Source: Nitrospirota bacterium
GTDB lineage: Bacteria; Nitrospirota; Nitrospiria; Nitrospirales; Nitrospiraceae
Assembly (NCBI GenBank): GCA_020028195.1
Contig: JAHWYE010000035.1
Span: forward strand, 1 to 10,459
Length of the DNA stretch: 10,459 nt
Direction of reading: 5' to 3'
Position numbers and translations under genes: made by a program. This document shows, in pieces, positions 1 to 5,494 of this stretch. How positions within the stretch are numbered: position 1 is the stretch's first letter; every line of letters starts with the position of its first letter. The notes under the pieces are model-generated. The model saw only the letters and a list, made by a program, of their open reading frames with translations, had not been told where the DNA came from and did no database searches.

Positions 1-976
1 AATCGAAGAATTTAGTGTAGAGCTGAATGACAAAAAAGGTGCTCCCCAGGTTGGTGATGCCCTGCCACTTCCAATGAATGCCCGTCCAGATCACAAGCGC
101 GGAGGCCGCAAAGCCCAGGATCACATACACCGTCTCCACACGATCCGGCTGCCAGGGAAGATAACTGCCTCGGCCCCAGTGAGACAGGATCAGGATCGCC
201 AAAAGTACGGCTAGCAGGCCGAACATGCGGTAGTAGCCCGGGAACTCCTGGAAGCGGCGGTGAGAGATGAGCGCCGGCACTGCGAACAGGAGCAATCCAG
301 CGGGAATAAAGTTTTCGGGACGCTCGCCGAAGGACAGCCAGTACATACCGCACCACGTGCCGGTCGTCGCGGACAGGAACGCCAGCAGGCAGAGGATACC
401 GGCCACGAGCAGGATCCGCAGGTCGTAGCCGTACGCGAGTGCGAGGGCGAACCCTCCCCAGACGAGCAAGGCGTTCTGTGTGGGAGTAATCCCGAAGATA
501 CTCCCAAGCATGCCGAGATTGAGCACGAAGCTCGCGAAGGCGATCAGCCCGATCAGTGTCGTGAAGTAGGGCACTTTTTCTTTGCGCGAGACGATTTCCG
601 TTGCCGCTGCTGCCAGTAGCGGCGCCGCGACCAGGATGAGCACCTGGACCGGCGTGGAGATCAGCCCCCAAATCCGGTAGAAAAAGAAGAACACGCTCGC
701 GGCCAGCGCCAGCGCACCCAGAAGGGAGACGATCCGCATGCCCAGCGACATCTGCTTCTCACTGACGGTCGTGTCCACGTCGAAATCCCTCGTCAGCGTG
801 GCGAGGGTCTCTTCGTGGTAGGACCGGAGGTGCTGCCGTTGGTCCGCCGGAAGAGCGATGACACCGTCCCGTTCAAGGCGGTCCAGTTCCTCTCGGAAGA
901 CTAGGATCTGATCCACTCGGTGCTGCGCTTCTGCTCGATTCACTAGCGCTTTGGATTGTTGGCGCTCCTCGGTCAT
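1..976 (-). CDS. DUF2157-type multi-pass membrane protein (C-terminal part outside window)
   Basis: An open frame runs without a stop from the ATG at 976-974 to the left edge, giving about 325 residues; the rest lies beyond the window. The start follows a purine-rich AAAGAGGG stretch about 10 bases upstream on the minus strand. The N-terminus (MTEERQQSKALVNRAEAQHR) is soluble and charged. Residues about 25-70 contain ELDRLERDGVIALP, which resembles the helical N-terminal segment of DUF2157 proteins. From about residue 85 onward there is a series of hydrophobic segments (for example LLGALALAASVFFFF and LIGLIAFASFVLNLGMLG), at least seven or eight predicted membrane helices in the visible part. 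Function in this family is not established; it is an inner-membrane protein. The DUF2157 call is from pattern recognition and is moderately secure. The membrane-protein call is firm. Confidence 0.8.
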   Translation of the reverse strand, partial: MTEERQQSKALVNRAEAQHRVDQILVFREELDRLERDGVIALPADQRQHLRSYHEETLATLTRDFDVDTTVSEKQMSLGMRIVSLLGALALAASVFFFFYRIWGLISTPVQVLILVAAPLLAAAATEIVSRKEKVPYFTTLIGLIAFASFVLNLGMLGSIFGITPTQNALLVWGGFALALAYGYDLRILLVAGILCLLAFLSATTGTWCGMYWLSFGERPENFIPAGLLLFAVPALISHRRFQEFPGYYRMFGLLAVLLAILILSHWGRGSYLPWQPDRVETVYVILGFAASALVIWTGIHWKWQGITNLGSTFFVIQLYTKFFD

Positions 977-1051
977 CACTTGCCAATCCCTCTTTGGTCA
1001 GAAGCAGGGTCAGCCGCTAGCACTGGTCGTTAAGCTCGCTGCTAGGGAGCT

Positions 1052-1243
1052 ATGGGCAAGTATATCCAAAGGCCAGGCAACTACGAAGAAATCTTTGATT
1101 TTGAGAAAGTCCTTGAGCGTTGGTCGGCCTCACCCTCGTCGGCTTTCTGCGCGGCAAACGGTTTGTCCTTTTCACGAGGGAAGAAGGCCTGCGGCTCGTG
1201 GGAAGTCTCGGCTGATGAACGGGGTAGAGGGCTGTCTGGTTGA
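1052..1243 (+). pseudogene. Possible decayed IS66-type transposase accessory fragment
   Basis: A 63-codon frame begins MGKYIQRPGNYEEIF and contains, at about residues 18-49, a pattern (FEKVLERWSAS, then SAFCAANGLS, then a tryptophan) that loosely recalls the helix-turn-helix of IS66-family small ORFs, where a W...FC...GLS...W spacing is common. After this the frame runs into low-information sequence and stops, with no partner ORFs or terminal inverted repeats nearby. A GGGAG lies only two bases before the ATG, which is too close for a good ribosome site. It could be a remnant or pure coincidence, and I hold it weakly. Confidence 0.18.
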
Positions 1244-1262
1244 TCCCCAACAGCGCGCATTG
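1234..1262. repeat. 29-bp dispersed repeat, copy 1
   Basis: This segment matches 3081-3109 at 27 of 29 positions; both begin GTCTGGTTGATCCCC and end GCGCGCATTG. The sequence before it (about 1195-1233) resembles the 3034-3080 leader only loosely, so this looks like a partial or decayed third copy of the leader duplicated upstream of the PilZ genes. It lies about 140 bases beyond the stop of the 1404-1949 gene and about 260 bases before the membrane-protein start. Confidence 0.6.
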
Positions 1263-1403
1263 ACCGAGGTGCATCTCCGCCCAGCTTTCCCCATTGGAAT
1301 GATGCTCGTGTCGGTCCAACTGCGGCCGTTGAGCGAGCACATTCTGATCGTGCGCGCTCCGGGAGCACAGGACCGACATGGGCGTCGTTTCAACCCACCT
1401 TCT

Positions 1404-1949
1404 CTACCGTGGTGAATCGAGTAACAGCTCCGCGATCACGTGGCGGAGGCGTGCTTCTTCGTGGGATTGCAGACGGAGGAATTTCACCCCGAACTCCTGG
1501 CCTTTGGCCCATCGCACCGTGGCGAGCTCGACCGTGATCGGCAGGGCCTCCCCTGATCCATAGAAGAAGCACAGCTCTAACTCCGTGCCGGGTTGCAAGG
1601 CTGCATCGCTTTCCATCCGACACCCCAGAGGGGAGAGGTCGCGGACGCTTCCTTCCCCAGCCACCATCGCGACATCGGCGGAAAACAAGCCCCGGAATTG
1701 CACGCGAAAGCGCGGATCCCTCCGCAAGTCGACGCCGGTGGCACCCGGATGGATCGCAACCAGTAGCTCGAGGATCCTTTGGTCTCCGGTGAGCATGCCG
1801 ATTTTGAGATAGCCTTCAATCCGTGCCCAGGCAACAGGGTCTGCGCGGGCTTGCAGTTCACGCAGCGTGTTTCCGACCTGTAACCCAGCTTCGTTCATCG
1901 CTTGGAGGATATAGCGGCGGGTCGTTTGATAATCTTCTAACTCGCTCAC
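1404..1949 (-). CDS. PilZ-domain protein (paralogue 1)
   Basis: This is a 181-residue protein if translation starts at the GTG at 1949-1947 (V-S-E-L-E-D-Y). That start follows AAGGG ten bases upstream. The frame stays open to a TTG at 2072, but that extension is rich in Cys, Pro and Arg and lies in intergenic repeat sequence. The N-terminal 75 residues are helical with no recognised domain. The PilZ domain covers about residues 75-180. It has RxxxR (RRDPR), DxSxxG (DLSPLG, followed by CRMES), and a C-terminal VRWAKGQEFGVKFL strand pair. These motifs are the c-di-GMP contacts known for PilZ proteins, so a cytoplasmic c-di-GMP receptor or adaptor is likely. The output partner is unknown. The C-terminal part is close to the 2651-2974 product, roughly half identical by eye. 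Confidence 0.82.
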   Translation of the reverse strand: MSELEDYQTTRRYILQAMNEAGLQVGNTLRELQARADPVAWARIEGYLKIGMLTGDQRILELLVAIHPGATGVDLRRDPRFRVQFRGLFSADVAMVAGEGSVRDLSPLGCRMESDAALQPGTELELCFFYGSGEALPITVELATVRWAKGQEFGVKFLRLQSHEEARLRHVIAELLLDSPR

Positions 1950-2007
1950 ACCCTCACGACCCTTTCCCCTTCGGCAGCAGGGAGTTTGAAGAAGCAGGCT
2001 CGCCTCG

Positions 2008-2013
2008 ATTATA
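2008..2013 (-). promoter_or_regulatory. Candidate -10 box for the 1404-1949 PilZ gene
   Basis: The minus strand reads TATAAT here, 58 bases before the GTG start. The TTGACA just upstream is only five bases away, too close to pair with it, and the hexamer at the proper 17-base distance is poor. A second TTGACA lies at 2072-2067 inside the duplicated leader. The perfect -10 makes a promoter plausible but not certain. Confidence 0.3.
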
Positions 2014-2057
2014 ACCGGTGTCAAAACACCCAGGCATGAGGGCACGCGACTTTCTGC

Positions 2058-2113
2058 GAGCGGTTGTGTCAACTCATCTACGGCTGGAAGGGATGGAAAA
2101 GGGTGGTCTGGAT
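2058..2113. repeat. Duplicated leader repeat, copy A
   Basis: This copy aligns with 3034-3091 over about 56 bases at roughly 85% identity, with one or two small indels. Shared blocks include TTGTGTCAACTC and CGGCTGGAAGGGAT. Each copy lies upstream of one of the two similar PilZ genes (1404-1949 and 2651-2974), and each carries TTGACACAA on the minus strand. This suggests that the gene and its upstream region were duplicated together. Copy A starts directly beyond the stop of the 2121-2639 gene. Confidence 0.7.
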
Positions 2114-2120
2114 AGGGGAC

Positions 2121-2639
2121 TCAGCTCCTCTGGCGGGCCTGATTGAGGGACTTGACCATATCCAAGAGTCGCGCCCGCCCCCCCTCGGAAATTTCGGTGA
2201 ACTGCACCCCCATCCCGGGAAAGAATAGATAGCGTTCTGGCTTCGGGCGGACCCAGGCCACTTTGCCCTTTGCGTGAATCTGCCCTGTCGGATCGTCGGG
2301 GAGGACGAGGTCCATCTCTATTTCGGTTCCTGCCTTCAGCGGCGCGCCGCTCTCGATGAAGATGCCACCCCCGCCGATCTCCCCGGTGACGCTTTCGAAT
2401 TGTTTGCTGGCGGATGTCTGGTAGCGGACCTTCACGGCGAGGGAAGACCTGGGGTAATTCCGCAACTTCCTGAAACTGGCCTCCTCGACATAGCCCAGGA
2501 TACACTCAATGATAGCCTCCCACGGCACAGACCCCAGCTTCTCGCCCGTTTCTGCGATCAGCGCGATCGTTTCCGACTCGGTGTTCAGCTCCAAGGCTTT
2601 GCCGAGGTGCCGCGATGTGATCTTGACCGGCAGCTTCAT
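2121..2639 (-). CDS. PilZ-domain protein with N-terminal extension (divergent)
   Basis: The product is 172 residues starting at the ATG at 2639 (MKLPVKITSRHLGKALEL). A strong AAAGGAG sits seven bases upstream and overlaps the TAA stop of the previous gene, only 11 bases away, so the two are translationally linked. The frame stays open to 2867, but that extension is a shadow of the upstream gene. Residues 1-55 form an extension without a recognised domain. The PilZ domain follows at about 58-165: RxxxR is present (RNYPR), but the usual D/N-x-S-x-x-G appears as EIGGGG followed by IFIES, so the serine and possibly the acidic residue are not in their normal form. VAWVRPKPERYLFFPGMGVQ is the C-terminal strand region. 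It could bind c-di-GMP more weakly or use a different ligand. Partners are unknown. Confidence 0.85.
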   Translation of the reverse strand: MKLPVKITSRHLGKALELNTESETIALIAETGEKLGSVPWEAIIECILGYVEEASFRKLRNYPRSSLAVKVRYQTSASKQFESVTGEIGGGGIFIESGAPLKAGTEIEMDLVLPDDPTGQIHAKGKVAWVRPKPERYLFFPGMGVQFTEISEGGRARLLDMVKSLNQARQRS

Positions 2640-2650
2640 CAGGCACTCCT

Positions 2651-2974
2651 TTACTGAGGGGGACTGATTCCCAACTCCCTGGTCAGGTCGTGAAGACGTT
2701 CTTGCTCGGGGGGTCGCAGGGAGAGAAAGGCCACACCGAACTCTCGGCCCCGTGCCCACCGGACCACCGCCCGCTCCACCGCCACTGGCGTCATTTCCTG
2801 CGGCACGGCGATACGCAGTTCCAACTCCGTGCCTGGCTGCACCGGAGTGGTGCTCTCCACCCGACATCCCCCCAGCGAGAGGTCCTGGACTAGACCTTCG
2901 CCTGCGGCCATCTGTGGGGCGGAGAAGCTGCTACGAAATCGAACCCGCACGCGTGGGTGCTGACGAAGCTCCAT
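2651..2974 (-). CDS. Single-domain PilZ protein (paralogue 2)
   Basis: The product is 107 residues, essentially a bare PilZ domain. It starts at the ATG at 2974 (MELRQHPRVRVRF); upstream in frame there is no other common start before a TAG. A GGAAG lies about nine bases before the ATG. The motifs are clear: RxxxR as RQHPR at residues 4-8, DLSLGG followed by CRVES at about 31-41, and VVRWARGREFGVAFL near 69-83. It is very similar to the C-terminal domain of the 1404-1949 product, including the phrase QPGTELEL, and so is a recent duplicate lacking the N-terminal helical part. It is the first gene of a two-gene unit with 2121-2639. The expected role is c-di-GMP sensing in the cytoplasm. The target is unknown. 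Confidence 0.85.
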   Translation of the reverse strand: MELRQHPRVRVRFRSSFSAPQMAAGEGLVQDLSLGGCRVESTTPVQPGTELELRIAVPQEMTPVAVERAVVRWARGREFGVAFLSLRPPEQERLHDLTRELGISPPQ

Positions 2975-3033
2975 GGGAATCGTCTTCCGGGCCAGCCATC
3001 CAGTGAAAGAAATGGGGACAGGCTACTGTTTGT

Positions 3034-3109
3034 GAGCGATTGTGTCAACTCGTCGTCGGCTGGAAGGGATAGAACAGGTAGTCTGGTTGATCCCCACCTG
3101 CGCGCATTG
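3034..3109. repeat. Duplicated leader repeat, copy B, with 29-bp repeat copy 2
   Basis: Positions 3034-3091 match copy A at 2058-2113, and 3081-3109 match copy 1 at 1234-1262 (27 of 29). This copy is therefore the most complete version and links the other two. It lies 60-135 bases upstream of the ATG at 2974 on the minus strand, where a promoter would be expected, and contains TTGACA at 3048-3043. The hexamer 17 bases further on (TAGCCT) is a weak -10. Confidence 0.65.
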
Positions 3110-3138
3110 TCATTGAGTCCGTGAAGCGAGCCAGGGTT

Positions 3139-3213
3139 GCGTCGCTCGTCATTCGTGAAGCGTCGTTCGCAGGAAACCTTTACGAGATACGCTTCACGAA
3201 CGACGAATAACGC
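3139..3213. repeat. Imperfect inverted repeat (REP/MITE-like palindromic element)
   Basis: The arms 3139-3163 and 3189-3213 pair at 21 of 25 positions, including a perfect 12-bp core (TTCGTGAAGCGT at 3152-3163 against ACGCTTCACGAA at 3189-3200), around a 25-base loop. There is no T-run, so it is not a classical terminator, although the hairpin could stabilise RNA ends. The right arm overlaps the last codon and stop of the deacetylase gene on the minus strand. A related sequence recurs at 3985-4019. Confidence 0.7.
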
Positions 3214-3877
3214 TGGAGGACAGAGCAACCCGGAGGAAGACTTCCGCGTACCTGCCTAACGTCGCGCTGGCCTGGTGATCAGCGAACGCCGCGCGCCAGC
3301 GATTCAATCCCAGGACTCCTTCCCCGTAGGGTATTGTTGCCACCTGACTCCGATGCTCTGCGATCGCGAGCGTCTTCTTCGCCACGTAGGCGTCAATGTA
3401 CTCGATGCGGTCCCAAGTGGTGAAGAGGCCCCAGACTTCGTAGGCCCAGAGGCCCCCGCTCGGAGCGAGGCCGGTTTCGAGGAGGCTTTCTCTTACCAGC
3501 TTGCCCACCAAGCGATGCGCCGGATGGCGATCCAGTTCCTCATGCAGCGCATACACCTCGGTCGGCTGAAGGTGCTCAATCAGCTCCGTGAGTTTCTGCT
3601 TGACCACGGTGGAATTGATCTCGTCCGCCGCGTCCGGTTCGTCAAAGAACACGACGTCCTTCACCCCTAAGACGCCAGCCGCCCGGAGGGCTTCCTCCCT
3701 TCTCACCTCCACCATCCGCTGCTCCGTCCACGCAAATGGGTTCGCCGCCCGCCCGCCATTGGTCACGACGACGGAGGTCATCATAGCCTTTGACTCGGCC
3801 AGTTTGGCGACCGTGCCGCCCATGCCGATTTCCATGTCATCCGGGTGAGCGCTGACAATTAAGACATTCTGGTCCAT
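3194..3877 (-). CDS. PIG-L/LmbE-family deacetylase
   Basis: The product is 227 residues, normal for the family. It begins MDQNVLIVSAHPDDMEIGMG: an opening beta strand followed by the AHPDD zinc motif (His11, Asp14). REEALRAAGVLGV at about 60-72 and the late histidine motif D116-x-H118-P-A-H121 complete the family pattern. Members are zinc-dependent enzymes that remove acetyl groups from N-acetylglucosamine-type substrates (bacillithiol or mycothiol precursors, sugar conjugates, antibiotics). The substrate cannot be told here, and no bacillithiol partner genes are visible. No strong ribosome site precedes the ATG (an AGG lies about ten bases away), but the start agrees with family N-termini. 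The last residues (SSSVIRRS) and the TGA stop derive from the adjacent palindromic repeat, so the original C-terminus was probably replaced. No obvious operon partner. Confidence 0.88.
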   Translation of the reverse strand: MDQNVLIVSAHPDDMEIGMGGTVAKLAESKAMMTSVVVTNGGRAANPFAWTEQRMVEVRREEALRAAGVLGVKDVVFFDEPDAADEINSTVVKQKLTELIEHLQPTEVYALHEELDRHPAHRLVGKLVRESLLETGLAPSGGLWAYEVWGLFTTWDRIEYIDAYVAKKTLAIAEHRSQVATIPYGEGVLGLNRWRAAFADHQASATLGRYAEVFLRVALSSSVIRRS

Positions 3878-3984
3878 TGCGTGCGCGCCTACACTCCAAA
3901 GATCGAAAGATCCCGCGCTTTTTCTGGTGGCATGCTACGTGAACCTGGTTCAAAAGCCAAGACAGCGAAGGGTGGAAAATACCG

Positions 3985-4019
3985 ACGCTTCACGCTTTAC
4001 GAACGACGAATAACGCTGG
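3985..4019. repeat. Half copy of the palindromic repeat, direct relative to the copy at 3189-3216
   Basis: Positions 3992-4019 match 3189-3216 at 27 of 28 positions, in the same orientation, ending GAATAACGCTGG. Just before it, ACGCTTC/ACGCTTT is repeated in tandem (3985-3998). The deacetylase gene is thus bracketed by direct repeats about 0.8 kb apart. The element stops 10 bases short of the -35 box of the repressor gene. Confidence 0.7.
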
Positions 4020-4029
4020 TTAGGGGGGC

Positions 4030-4059
4030 TTGACAGCACCGTAGGCGGTATGTGACAAT
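4030..4059 (+). promoter_or_regulatory. Promoter of the repressor-polymerase operon
   Basis: A perfect -35 TTGACA lies at 4030-4035. The best -10 is GACAAT at 4054-4059, 18 bases further on, and the -10 lies inside the palindrome at 4050-4068. The predicted transcript start is at about 4066-4067, which coincides with the A of the ATG at 4067. The mRNA would then be leaderless or nearly so. The -35 is convincing; the -10 is inferred from spacing. Confidence 0.6.
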
Positions 4060-4068
4060 TTGTCACAT
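4050..4068. promoter_or_regulatory. Perfect 19-bp palindromic operator
   Basis: The sequence ATGTGACAATTTGTCACAT has two 9-base arms that are exact reverse complements around a central T. It covers the -10 region and the repressor start codon. A dimeric helix-turn-helix protein bound here would block RNA polymerase, so autorepression by the adjacent XRE-S24 protein is the natural reading. I found no second full copy in the window. Confidence 0.72.
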
Positions 4069-4609
4069 GCGTTCCGATGAGTTCAGACGAGCGAGGCAGT
4101 CTTTAGGGCTCAGCCAAGAGCGGTTGGCGGAAAAACTCGGGCGCACGCGGCGGTCCGTCATCCGCTATGAAGACAGGAGCAGCCCCATTCCCGCTGTGGT
4201 CGCGATGGCCCTTAGACAATTGGCAAGCCCACCAGGGCTCCCATTGGCCGGCCTGGTGGCCGCTGGAAACCCCATCGAGCCAGTGCCGCAGTTTGAGCTG
4301 GTGGATGTCCCACCCAGTATGCTGCGCGGTGGTGAGAACTTCGCTTTGCAGGTCAAAGGCGACTCCATGCGCGACGAAGGCATCCATCCAGGGGATATTG
4401 TCATCATTCGCAAGCAGGCGACTGCCCAGAATGGACAAACTGTTGTGGCCTTGGTGAACAACGAAGCCACCATCAAGAAATACGTTGCCAAAGGGAACCG
4501 GATTGAGCTGCATCCTGCCAATCCCAAGATGAAACCCATTGTCGTCAGTGTCAAGGATGACCTTCGGATTGAAGGCATCATGATTGGACTCATCCGTCAT
4601 TGCCGATAG
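4067..4609 (+). CDS. XRE helix-turn-helix, S24/LexA-like self-cleaving repressor
   Basis: The product is 180 residues from the ATG at 4067 (MRSDEFRRARQSLGLSQERL). A GTG at 4052 would add five residues, but it falls inside the operator and has no ribosome site. Residues 3-52 form a cI/XRE-type helix-turn-helix (LGLSQERLAEKLGRTRRSVIRYE). The C-terminal half is an S24 peptidase domain: a cleavage-type Ala66-Gly67 (LVAAGNP), the nucleophile Ser100 in QVKGDSMRDEGIHPGD, and the general base Lys137 in ATIKKYV. Such proteins cleave themselves when stimulated by RecA filaments and then release their operators, so the genes behind them are induced by DNA damage. The domain plan is that of phage-type repressors rather than of standard winged-helix LexA. 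It is the first gene of the operon, 27 bases before the zinc-ribbon gene. Control of the whole cassette is inferred from position. Confidence 0.9.
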   Translation: MRSDEFRRARQSLGLSQERLAEKLGRTRRSVIRYEDRSSPIPAVVAMALRQLASPPGLPLAGLVAAGNPIEPVPQFELVDVPPSMLRGGENFALQVKGDSMRDEGIHPGDIVIIRKQATAQNGQTVVALVNNEATIKKYVAKGNRIELHPANPKMKPIVVSVKDDLRIEGIMIGLIRHCR

Positions 4610-4636
4610 ATCACCTGCTGCAGAGGAGAGACTTCA

Positions 4637-4813
4637 ATGGTCGTCATCGAGTCCAAAGAATTCGTGCAGGCACACTGCTCCGATTGCGGGCGGAAGGCGC
4701 CTGGGCTCACCACGGCATTCGATCCTTACACGAACTCAGAAGTGGTCTTATGCCAATCGTGTCTGTCCGCGTTTGTGCAACGCTATCAGTTTCCACCTGG
4801 ATGCTGTGCGTGA
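4637..4813 (+). CDS. Small zinc-ribbon protein (58 aa) of the polymerase cassette
   Basis: The protein starts at the ATG at 4637 (MVVIESKEFVQAHCSDCGRK) behind GAGGAG about eight bases upstream, one of the best ribosome sites of the operon. It carries two CxxC pairs, Cys14-x2-Cys17 and Cys39-x2-Cys42, with the 21-residue spacing of a zinc ribbon, plus a terminal Cys56-Cys57. There is no signal or membrane segment. It lies between the repressor and the RadA-like gene, seven bases before the latter, so it is co-transcribed. A zinc ribbon could bind DNA or bridge proteins in the complex; this is inference. The frame is shadowed by an upstream extension of the RadA-like ORF in another frame, but the ribosome site, the paired cysteines and the tight fit between neighbours favour this reading. 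Confidence 0.78.
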   Translation: MVVIESKEFVQAHCSDCGRKAPGLTTAFDPYTNSEVVLCQSCLSAFVQRYQFPPGCCA

Positions 4814-4820
4814 GGCTTCG

Positions 4821-5492
4821 ATGGGAGAGCCTGTCCATCCATTGGATGATCGTGCCGATCCCCTCCTCTCGGCTCTTCGCCGTGGTGTGCTGCCCCTGAG
4901 TCAGAAAGATGGACTCATGCTGCTCTACGGCCATCCAGCCGCGCTCGTGCTGGGGCTCTATGCTGCTGCTGACCGCGCATTGGCAGGAGAGGCCGTGGTC
5001 TACCTGGACGGCGCCAATGCCTTTGACCCGTTTGTCATCAGCCGCGTGGCGCGCACGCATCGAGCACAACCACGGACGCTCCTCACCTCCATCCACGTCG
5101 CACGAGCGTTCACGTGTCATCAGATGGAGCGTCTGGTTTCTGACTGCCTCGCCACTGCGTTGTCTCGCTATCAAGCCCGCGTGGCGATTCTCTCCGGTCC
5201 ACTGGAGACGTTCTACGACGAGGCCGTGTCCTCTGACGAGGCGACACGATTGCTGAAGCGGATGATCACGTCGCTTCAGAAACTCTCCCGGCAGGGCTAT
5301 CGTGCGCTGTGCCTCTGTCCGAGTGTTTCACCCCAGCATCAGAACCGGTATGGCCTCCTCATGCGACTCCAGGCCGCAGCGACCCGGCTGATTCGGGTGG
5401 AGGACGCTGAGGGACTGCTGTCGCTGTACGAAGAGACGGCAGGATCGTCTAAACAATGGCAGATCCCGCGTGCAGTCTTGGAGCATGTCTGA
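4821..5492 (+). CDS. Inactivated RadA/RecA-like ATPase-fold protein
   Basis: The product is 223 residues from the ATG at 4821 (MGEPVHPLDDRADPLLSALR). TGAGG five bases upstream overlaps the stop of the zinc-ribbon gene. The fold resembles the RadA/Rad51 core. The segment at about 88-108, ending IHVARAFTCHQMERLV, matches the archaeal RadA pattern N-I-x-x-A-R-A-x-x-x-x-H-Q. The Walker A position reads YGHPAALVLGL (36-46), without the GKT/GKS of an active ATPase. The Walker B position (VAILSGPLETFYDE, 121-134) has Ser-Gly where the catalytic Asp is expected. It should not hydrolyse ATP and may act as an accessory subunit that binds RecA filaments or the polymerase, as ImuA does in the ImuA-ImuB-DnaE2 system. 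Two bases separate it from the next gene. The family call is moderately strong. The role is inferred from context. Confidence 0.78.
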   Translation: MGEPVHPLDDRADPLLSALRRGVLPLSQKDGLMLLYGHPAALVLGLYAAADRALAGEAVVYLDGANAFDPFVISRVARTHRAQPRTLLTSIHVARAFTCHQMERLVSDCLATALSRYQARVAILSGPLETFYDEAVSSDEATRLLKRMITSLQKLSRQGYRALCLCPSVSPQHQNRYGLLMRLQAAATRLIRVEDAEGLLSLYEETAGSSKQWQIPRAVLEHV

Positions 5493-5494
5493 GC

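Larger units (their letters stand above)
977..1403. other. Gene-poor stretch between DUF2157 and PilZ genes
   Basis: These 427 bases contain no convincing intact gene. Several open frames of 60-150 codons overlap on both strands, but none shows a recognisable domain together with a good start. The stretch holds the possible transposase remnant at 1052-1243 and a short repeat at 1234-1262 that recurs near 3081. It probably contains the promoter of the membrane-protein gene, but I could not pick out a clear -35/-10 pair. No hairpin with a T-run follows the stop of the PilZ gene at 1404. Confidence 0.5.

Noticed and set aside
12..671. 219-codon minus-strand frame in the left part
   Set aside because: It is in another frame of the DUF2157 membrane gene and is arginine- and histidine-rich without domain features.
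1950..2072. TTG start of the first PilZ gene at 2072
   Set aside because: It lies inside the duplicated leader repeat and yields a cysteine- and proline-rich extension. The GTG at 1949 has a better ribosome site.
2640..2867. Extension of the second PilZ frame to 2867
   Set aside because: It is the shadow of the 2651-2974 gene. The ATG at 2639 has a strong AAAGGAG.
3139..3213. Rho-independent terminator for the deacetylase gene
   Set aside because: The stem is imperfect with a 25-base loop and no T-run follows, and the arm recurs at 3992-4019 as a repeat.
3121..3216. CRISPR-like repeats
   Set aside because: The repeats are inverted arms of a single element with no regular direct-repeat and spacer pattern and no cas gene.
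4584..4820. Upstream extension of the RadA-like frame to 4584
   Set aside because: The extension is low in recognisable structure, overlaps the repressor end and the zinc-ribbon gene, and has no ribosome site. The ATG at 4821 has TGAGG and fits the operon spacing.
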